Below, piece after piece: positions 56,201 to 64,000 of a stretch of 64,000 nucleotides of DNA. The notes under the pieces are model-generated. The model was not told where the DNA came from, did no database searches, and saw only the letters and a list, made by a program, of their open reading frames with translations. Origin of the DNA: Coleophoma eucalyptorum (Eukaryota > Ascomycota > Leotiomycetes > Helotiales > Dermateaceae); the NCBI GenBank assembly GCA_026120035.1, contig JALRME010000016.1:744001-808000 (forward strand). The letters are read 5' to 3'. The translations under genes and the position numbers were made by a program. Position 1 is the first letter of the stretch. Every line of letters begins with the position of its first letter.

Positions 56201-59150
56201 CAGCAAAGAGCAAGATTGATGACCTTCCCTTCTACTGCATTGGTTTTAAATCTGCCGCTCCTGAGTATACTCTTCGTACTCGTATCTGGGCCTCTCTTCG
56301 TTCGCAAACTCTCTACCGTACTATTTCAGGTTTCATGAACTACAGCAGAGCCATCAAGCTCCTCTACCGTGTGGAAAATCCTGAAGTTGTCCAAATGTTT
56401 GGTGGTAACTCTGATAAGCTTGAGCGTGAGCTCGAGCGCATGGCTCGCCGCAAGTTTAAGATGGTTGTTTCCATGCAACGTTACGCTAAATTCAAGAAAG
56501 AGGAGATGGAGAACACCGAGTTCTTGCTCCGTGCTTACCCAGACCTCCAAATTGCCTACCTGGATGAAGAAGCTCCTCTTGTAGAGGGCGAAGAGCCTCG
56601 TCTTTACTCTGCCTTGATCGACGGCCACTCCGAGATCATGGAGAACGGCATTCGTCGACCAAAGTTCCGTGTCCAACTCTCTGGTAACCCTATTCTCGGT
56701 GACGGAAAGTCAGACAACCAGAACCACGCCATCATCTTCTACCGTGGAGAGTACATCCAATTGATCGATGCCAACCAGGACAACTACTTGGAGGAGTGTC
56801 TTAAGATCCGAAGTGTCTTGGCCGAATTCGAAGAAATGACAACCGATAACGTTTCTCCTTACACACCTGGTGTTAGCAATCCTATAACCAACCCTGTCGC
56901 TATCTTGGGAGCCCGAGAGTACATTTTCTCTGAGAACTTTGGTATTCTAGGTGACGTCGCTGCCGGAAAGGAACAAACATTCGGTACCCTTTTCGCTCGT
57001 ACTCTTGCCTCCATCGGTGGTAAGCTCCATTATGGACATCCTGATTTCCTTAACGGTATCTTCATGGCTACCCGTGGTGGTGTTTCCAAGGCCCAGAAGG
57101 GTCTCCATCTCAACGAGGATATTTACGCTGGTATGACTGCTCTTCTCCGTGGTGGCCGCATCAAGCACTGCGAATATTACCAGTGCGGAAAGGGTCGTGA
57201 TCTAGGTTTTGGTTCTATTCTCAACTTTACCACCAAGATTGGTACTGGTATGGGTGAGCAAATGCTCTCGCGTGAGTACTACTATCTGGGAACTCAACTG
57301 CCTCTGGATCGTTTCTTGTCCTTCTACTACGCACATCCTGGTTTCCATTTGAACAACATGTTCATTATCCTTTCCGTCCAGATGTTCATGCTTTGCTTGA
57401 TCAACTTGGGAGCTCTCCGCAACCAGACTATTCTCTGCGACTACAACAAGCATAAACCAATTACCGATCCTCTGTTCCCAACCGGATGTTCCAACCTTTC
57501 ACCTGTTCTCGACTGGGTCTACCGTTGTATTATCTCCATTTTCATCGTCTTCTTCATCTCTTTCGTGCCCCTTGTTTGCCAAGAGTTGACTGAGCGTGGA
57601 TTCTGGCGTGCTGCAACCCGTCTTGGAAAGCAATTTTGCTCTCTCTCACCTTTGTTCGAAGTGTTCGTCTGTCAAATCTACGCCAATTCCGTTCAACAGG
57701 ATCTTTCCTTCGGAGGAGCCCGTTATATTGGTACTGGTCGTGGTTTTGCTACCGCACGTATTCCTTTCGGTGTCCTCTTCTCCAGATTCGCTGGCCCGTC
57801 TATCTACCTCGGTGCCCGCTCTTTGATGATGCTTCTCTTCGCCACACTCACCGTCTGGCAAGCTGCGTTGGTGTACTTCTGGCCCACACTCTTGGCAATG
57901 TGTATATCACCATTCATCTACAACCCTCACCAGTTTGCCTGGCACGATTTCTTCATTGATTACCGTGATTACCTTAGATGGTTGTCTCGTGGTAACTCGC
58001 GCTCACACTCCTCCAGTTGGATCGCATACTGTCGTCTTAGTCGTACTAGACTCACTGGTTACAAGCGCAAGGCTCTTGGTGACCCATCTGCAAAGCTTTC
58101 CGGCGATGTACCACGTGCTTCTTTCACCAACCTTTTCTTCGGCGAAATCTTTGGTCCTCTAATTCTCGTTGGCGCCACCGTCATTCCTTATCTCTTCATC
58201 AACGCACAAGCTGGTGTTATCCAGAGCAACAATGAAGGTGTGACACTCCATGCCAGTGGTGCTCTTGTTCGGCTTGCCATCGTCGCTTTCGCACCTATCG
58301 CTGTAAACGCTGGTGTGCTTGGAGGCATGTTCGGTATGGCCTGTTGTATGGGACCAGTCCTCAGTATGTGCTGCAAGAAGTTTGGTTCTGTACTTGCCGC
58401 AATCGCCCACGGTGTTGCCGTCGTTATGCTGCTTGTTTCCTTTGAGATCATGTTCTTTTTGGAAGGCTTCGTCTTCGCCAAGACCTTACTTGGAATGATC
58501 GCCGCCGCTTCTGTCCAACGATTTATATACAAGCTCATCATCTCCTTGGCACTTACTCGAGAAATGAAGACAGACACCTCCAACATTGCCTTCTGGACTG
58601 GTAAATGGTATTCCATGGGATGGCACTCTATCTCCCAACCGGGTCGTGAATTCCTTTGCAAGATCACTGAGCTTGGAATGTTCGCTGGTGACTTCGTCCT
58701 TGGTCATATGCTTCTCTTTGCAATGCTACCAATTCTCGCCATCCCGAAGATTGATAAGGCACACTCGATGATGTTGTTCTGGCTTCGTCCTAGGTATGTT
58801 CTATGCTTAATATTGTCATCAGTTTACTAACATATCACAGTCGTCAAATTAGACCTCCTATTTACACGTTGAAGCAATCTAAGCTTCGCAAGAGACGTGT
58901 TTTGCGATACGCAATACTCTACTTCGTCATGCTCGTCATCTTTTTGGCGCTTCTTGTTGGTCCCATCATTGCTGGACCTATGATTCTTTCTGGCATGTCC
59001 AGTCTTGAATCAAGCATTCCAATGTATCTTTTCCAGCCTACTGGTTTGAACAACAACGATACTCGAAACAGAACGGAGACTGGAACAGGAGCTAACAGTG
59101 CAACTGTCTCTGCAACTGGAACGGCAGCAGCCAAGATCAGACTGTTCTAG
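53253..59150 (+). CDS. FKS1: 1,3-beta-glucan synthase catalytic subunit Fks1
   Basis: Three exons (53253-53437, 53490-58793, 58841-59150), introns 52 and 47 nt, give 1932 residues, the normal Fks1 size. The true ATG starts [20 protein letters not shown]; a longer frame from 53278 is read in the wrong phase and runs through intron 1. The N-terminus is a Tyr/Gly/Gln-rich cytosolic domain, then the Fks1 domain ([20 protein letters not shown]), two multi-spanning membrane blocks and the central glucan synthase domain ([20 protein letters not shown]). It polymerises UDP-glucose into wall beta-1,3-glucan at the plasma membrane under Rho1 control. Echinocandin hot spot 1 is FLTLSIRDP (692-700), hot spot 2 is DWVYRCII (1403-1410). 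Identity is certain. Confidence 0.97.
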
Positions 59151-59856
59151 ATTACACATGTATAGATGACTGCCAGGTTGTAAAATAAACGGGGGACGGG
59201 CAGTACATTATGAAATTGGGTCGATGGGTGGTACTCGTCGTCATGTGGCGTGTTTTTTAAGTTCTCGTTTTAGGGGTTTGCATGGTACACGGCTGCTTAC
59301 ATACATTGCGTTTCTTTTATGCTCTCTTTGTTGTCTCTTGTAATGACCAAACATTTGCTCAGCTTGCGAAATTTCGAACGGTCGCGGCTGGATAAGAGTT
59401 GCATGGTGTGATGCAGCATGATCATAATATAAGTTTTTCACACGCTAAATACCCCCTAATGCTCGTGATTGTGTCGTGAATTGATGTTTACAGCAAGTAC
59501 CGGTTCAGAGGTCTTGGTTTACCACTACACATGAGGGACAGGTGCCAAAAGAGGATCTCATAGAAACCGAGAACGGCCAGAGTCATGCACAAAACACGAA
59601 TGAAAATCGTTCAATTGTCATTACATGAATCTCTGTCTAGGAAGCCCCGGCCTTAGTCTCCTATGTAGGTATGTCTCTTACCCATTCACGTGATCTCGGA
59701 CCGTCGGCTCCATGCCGTGCCTCACCGAGCAGCAGTGACGCGAAATTCGTCACTCGAGTCTCCTATTCTTGGGAATCTGCATACCGCATTTTCTGCTTCA
59801 CCAATTCTACTGTAACCCTAACGACGTGCAACACTTCCCCGATTCCCTCCGTGAAG
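59151..59856. promoter_or_regulatory. Intergenic region between FKS1 and LCB1
   Basis: 706 bp on the same-strand path. The LCB1 frame stays open upstream of its ATG to 59671, where another ATG occurs; that would add 62 residues of low complexity, so I keep the ATG at 59857. No other feature was recognised. Confidence 0.5.
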
Positions 59857-61651
59857 ATGGATCTCCAAGATGCGCAAAAGTTTGTGGTTCGCTCCATCGA
59901 CGAGATGACCAATTACTTTCAGAAGGTCCCGGGGTCTGCGATGCTCGTCCGCTACATCCAGTCCTCCTACCAGAATGACCCCGTCCGCTCTGCGATCGAA
60001 CTCATCTTGGTTATCTTCTTCGTTCGCTACCTCCTTTCGCCTTCATATTCAACCCGCGAGAACTTTGTGCAACTTACAGAAGAGGTATGGATTGGAGTTG
60101 GGCTGCATGAATAAAGTCTGTCCGGCATACTGACTATACCAATAGGAAATTGATGATCTTGTGGACGAATGGACTCCCGAACCTCTTGTAGCCCCTCTGA
60201 CTGCCTTTGAGGAAGCTGAGCTAGAGAAGTTGCCGGTTATTGTTGGGTATGTTTGCGCAGTGGGAATAGTCAAGGATTCGGATGCTGACCATATCCAAGC
60301 CCTACTGGTCCGAAAGTCAAGCTTTCCAACGGCCGAAGCGCGATCAACCTCGGATCTTATAACTTCTATAATTTTAGTGGAAATGAAGTGGTTAAGGCGA
60401 AGGCGATTGAGACTTTGCGAACTTATGGAGTCGGTCCCTGCGGTCCTCCCCAATTCTATGGCACGCAGGATGTACACATGAAGACCGAGGCGGATCTTGC
60501 TTCTTGCTTGGGAACTGAGCGCTGCATTGTCTATGCGCATGCTTTCTCCACTATCTCCAGTGTCATTCCTGCTTTCTGCAAGAGAGGCGATATTATTGTG
60601 GCTGATCGTGCTTGCAACTATGCTATTCGCAAAGGTCTGCAGATCTGTCGAAGCACCATCGAGTTTTACGAGCACAATGATATGGAGGACTTGGAGAGAG
60701 TTTTGCAGAAGGTTGTCAAGAAGCAGGCTAAGAAGCCACTTACAAGACGTTTCATTGTCACTGAGGCTCTTTCTGAGACAGTTGGAGACTGCCTTGATCT
60801 TCCCAAGCTGGTTAGTATTTTTCCTTTTTTTTTTTTTTTGGCAATATTATAGTTCATTCTGACCGTGAAGTAGATCGAGCTCAAGCACCGTTACAAGTTC
60901 CGCCTTATGCTCGATGAGACCTGGTCATTTGGTGTCCTTGGAAGAACTGGTCGTGGAATCACCGAAGCCCAGAATGTTGACGCGACCCAAGTTGATATGA
61001 TAATTGGCTCTCTTGCTGGTCCATTGTGTGCAGGTGGTGGATTCTGTGCTGGCTCATCAGATGTTGTTGAGCATCAACGTATCTCTGCAGCTGCGTATAC
61101 TTTCTCTGCTGCCTTACCTGCTCTGCTTGCTACGACTGCTAGCGAGACTCTTAACATGCTCCAAACCACTCCAGAACTTTTGGTCCAATGCCGAGAAAAT
61201 ATCAAGGCTATGCGCGCACAGCTTGATCCTCGCAGTGACTGGGTTCAGTGCACAAGTGCGCTTGAGAATCCTATCATGTTACTCGTCCTGAAGCCAAACG
61301 TTATCAATTCTCGCAATTTTAGCATCGCGGAGCAAGAGCGTGTCCTGCAGGAGTGTGTTGATGAGGTAAGATAGCCAATGCGTACGATAAAAGCTCTCGA
61401 TTAGAGGTATTAACACTTTACAGAGTCTTGCAAATGGAGTTTTGATCACCAGACTCAAAAGCATGCCCGTCGCACCCAACAGCACGGCCAAGGACTCAGA
61501 TTGGAAGCTACAGCCTGCCTTGAAAGTATGCATAACGACCGGCCTTAGCAAGAAGGAGATCGAGAAGGCAGGCGTAGTCATCCGCCATGCCATCACCAAA
61601 GTCATGACCCGCAAATCCAGCAGCAAGCTCGCCGTCCCTCTCGAAAAGTGA
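59857..61651 (+). CDS. LCB1: Serine palmitoyltransferase subunit 1 (Lcb1)
   Basis: Five exons (59857-60084, 60146-60246, 60300-60810, 60874-61365, 61424-61651), introns 61, 53, 63 and 58 nt, give 519 residues. A membrane segment lies at about 48-68 (AIELILVIFFVRYLLSPS). The aminotransferase fold follows: LGSYNFYNFSGNEVVKAKAI, YGVGPCGPPQFYGTQDVHM (this Cys corresponds to human SPTLC1 C133) and RLMLDETWSFGVLGRTGRGI. The PLP lysine is absent, as in all Lcb1; Lcb2 supplies it. With Lcb2 it condenses serine and palmitoyl-CoA, the first step of sphingolipid synthesis, in the ER. The intron 2 acceptor is AAG. Intron 3 holds a long T-run. Upstream extension to 59671 is possible but unlikely. Confidence 0.95.
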
Positions 61652-64000
61652 AAAATGATAAAGAAATCCCCTCATGCCTACAAATTTGGATGGGTTGTAC
61701 AGTACTTTTCGATTTGGCGGTCTATTCTCTGTTTACTTGCTGGCTGGATTGGCAAGCATTTCTGCGGCGTTTTTTTAGATCTTGGGGGAAATGGAGGGAA
61801 GGGGACAGAAGGAAAAGGAGGCAATGACTCGGATGACAGAGGGTTTGCATGACTTCCACCGTACTCTTCTTTTAATGTTTAATGCCTTGCTGGCTATTTT
61901 CGTGTCGCGGCTGTTATCGTTGGCAGTAAGAATTGTAGCTGAAGAACTTCAATAGACTATGACCTATGACCCCCCAACCTAACCTACCTTGTGTTTTCCC
62001 TTTCGCTATAGTGGTGTGCTATTGAGAATGTCTCATGATTTCTGCATGGATTCCCCTATGCTGATGGCCGAAGCCCTCAAGCTTTTGGATCGCAGCTTCG
62101 TCCACTTGACGCGCCCGGAGAGAGTGTGTCAGTTGATAACTCTGCTCTTGCTCAGTACCAACCATCAAGCTAAAGTCGAGCTTCCCATGCCTCTCCCTCT
62201 CCATGAGTGTGCCTGAGGGCCAGTGTGCCAAATGCACGTGATTACAGCCCTGCACCCCAGCGGCGGCCACAGACCTTGAGCTGTATAAATACCACTAAAC
62301 TGCGCTATGATGTGATAGGCGGAGACCACGACCTGCATGAAAATAGATGAAGATGAAACTCGGCAAATCTTACGATAGGATGAACATAATATGCAATCTC
62401 GACAACAAGCACCGGTCTTGCTGAGATATGATGGATCGAATCGAATCATCTCTTTTTTTTTTTTTCCTTTCTCTCTTACCGGCGTTTCCCCTTTTACCTT
62501 GCTTTCTTTAAACATAAAGATCATTTTACGAGATGATGTAACGGCTCCCAATTTTTTTTCCCTTTCCTTTCCTACTCGTAAAAATTTTAACTCTTTTTTT
62601 TAACTTGTTTTATTTCGAACGGGGGGGAGAGAGATACAGCAAGGAAAATGGAGATTACTTCATATCGGGTTTAGTGCCAGGAACGGGAACGGGAATATTG
62701 AGATCCCTGCTGGCAGCAGCAGCAAGAATCAGGTACCTGGTTCCGTGTGGCCAATGGGATGGTCGTAGCTGGCAAGAAGGAGGAGCGGTGCTGGTGGATG
62801 CAGGTTTGGGATACGACATGGATCTTTTCGTCGCAGTCTGTGGGCGTGTAGGATAAAGGAGAGGACGATGTTAAGAGAGAGGGGGATGCTTTGCATAGGA
62901 TGAAGAGTGCAGTGAAGGAAGAGGAGGCGGAAAAGGAAGATATGGGGTGTATCAGAGTACTAGCTCTTGTCGCTTCTGTCGCTTGCTTGCTTACTTCTGC
63001 TGACGCTCTGCATCCGATGCAAATCTCGGAGGGTGACGAGCAGGCAAGCGTCAGATGCTTGGCTTGTTCTTCCTTCCCGCAACCTTCCTTGCCCGTTTGT
63101 ATCACTTGGCATCGCCAATGTCATCGTGTATCGTCCCCATCGCCCTATCACCGCAGATATTCCACCCCCGAGATCGTGCCCTTCTAGACCGCTGCTGATC
63201 TCTTTTTTCCCTCCCAGAGGAGATGAGCAACTTGACAACTGGTACGCAACATACCTTGAGCGAGCGGCGAGTAAGAGGCTCGGCAAATGAATCAACGTTG
63301 GATTAATTTTATCGCTGCGCGGTTTGCTGATTCCTTATATTAACGCACGGCAGGTTTGCGTCGCCTGTGGCATCTGGAGATGAGCTACGGGTCTTGTGCC
63401 CACTGTTTGCCGCAACTTTGCCTCTAGACTCTGGGCTCTGGAGCGGTTGCGTAGTGCTGCTGTTGACTGTGGGCATGACCACACCGGGAGAGGGGATGAG
63501 TGCCGGTACTTTTTATGCTTCGTGCGTGCTGCTGGCCGAAATAGAGCATTTGTGATACAAGGAGGATGCAAATGCAGATACGTGGATTAGCAGATAGATG
63601 ACTTGGTCGACACGTACTGCACACTACTGCTTCAGAAGTGCCCCGAAGCTACAGCAGTAAACCGACATGAAGTTCGTATCCGTGAAGGACACATATAAGG
63701 GCAAGCAGCATAAATAAGATCATCACATCTGATGCACCAGTCAATCCCACTGCCGACGAAGCTGAAGAAGCTGAAATCGTCCGAGTGCCGCCGGTTCATC
63801 TGTTGTCTCTGTCCGCAATCTCGCTTTCGCTGGACAGCCGGCAGCAAGCATCACCCAGACAGACAGACCCATTATCTTCCTTCCCACCACCTCCACCTTC
63901 ATTCTTTCACCACCACCTCCCCCAGAAAAACATCTCGCAGCTCACGAGTTCCTCTTGACGTCCGCGACGTTTCTTCCAACCTCTTTCCTGGAGAAACAAT
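61652..64000. other. Right-hand flank without a convincing gene
   Basis: 2.3 kb. Poly-T and pyrimidine runs occur at 62450-62600 (15 T in a row near 62451-62465). Open frames at 62605-63290 and 63335-63847 on both strands show no protein character. The last 130 bp (ccaccacctcccc, ctttcaccac) are C/T-rich like a fungal 5' leader, so a plus-strand gene probably starts just beyond the window. Confidence 0.5.

Noticed and set aside
53278..58830. Longest open frame of the window taken as the FKS1 gene
   Set aside because: Its first 70 codons are out of phase with the true exon 1 and run through intron 1; the conserved start is at 53253, and the 3' end lacks the last exon.

Overview
The window is nuclear DNA of a filamentous ascomycete (Pezizomycotina). 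The protein set, a Pep4-type vacuolar protease with a GPI-anchored GH72 enzyme and a single Fks1-type glucan synthase, and many 43-65 nt introns with GT..CTRAY..AG signals support this. The residue patterns feel closest to Leotiomycetes (Helotiales), but that placement is an impression, not a computed result. Twenty complete protein-coding genes and one gene cut by the left edge were modelled; exon junctions were set by requiring frame continuity across consensus splice sites. No rRNA, tRNA, CRISPR array or intact transposon was seen. Many gene starts lie downstream of the longest open frame, because non-ATG codons or unspliced intron extend the frames.

Layout. 0-6.5 kb: a cut gene, INP1 (peroxisome inheritance), CUE3/ASCC2 (ribosome quality control) and RPS20/uS10. 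7.3-17.7 kb: a bromodomain-BAH RSC subunit, a ferric-reductase-like flavocytochrome, GRC3 (polynucleotide kinase for rRNA processing) and RPA34 (Pol I). 18.4-28.1 kb: cytosolic SHMT, vacuolar aspartic protease PEP4, NOP56, VPS4 and prefoldin-6. 29.3-43.2 kb: a second ferric-reductase-like gene, a LETM1-domain mitochondrial protein, NAB3, a GGQ-type peptidyl-tRNA hydrolase (PTH4), a VanZ-like membrane protein and SPT7. 43.2-46.9 kb: an AT-rich gene-poor stretch with coding-like debris. 46.9-59.2 kb: a GH72 glucanosyltransferase and the FKS1 beta-1,3-glucan synthase, head to head across 4.6 kb. 59.9-61.7 kb: LCB1 (serine palmitoyltransferase). The last 2.3 kb hold no convincing gene.

How the genes work together. 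Most are housekeeping genes, but three head-to-head pairs are functionally coherent. CUE3 (ubiquitin reader of the ribosome-splitting RQT complex) shares a 552-bp promoter region with RPS20, whose ubiquitinated tail RQT recognises. GRC3 and RPA34 (rRNA processing and Pol I) share a 206-bp promoter. The GH72 beta-1,3-glucan remodelling enzyme and FKS1 (the beta-1,3-glucan synthase) flank one long regulatory region. Two genes, GRC3 and VPS4, contain GC-AG introns.

I found no cluster that looks like a wholly new system. The best leads are the substrate-reader pair CUE3-RPS20, the paired cell-wall promoters, and several gene-structure oddities.
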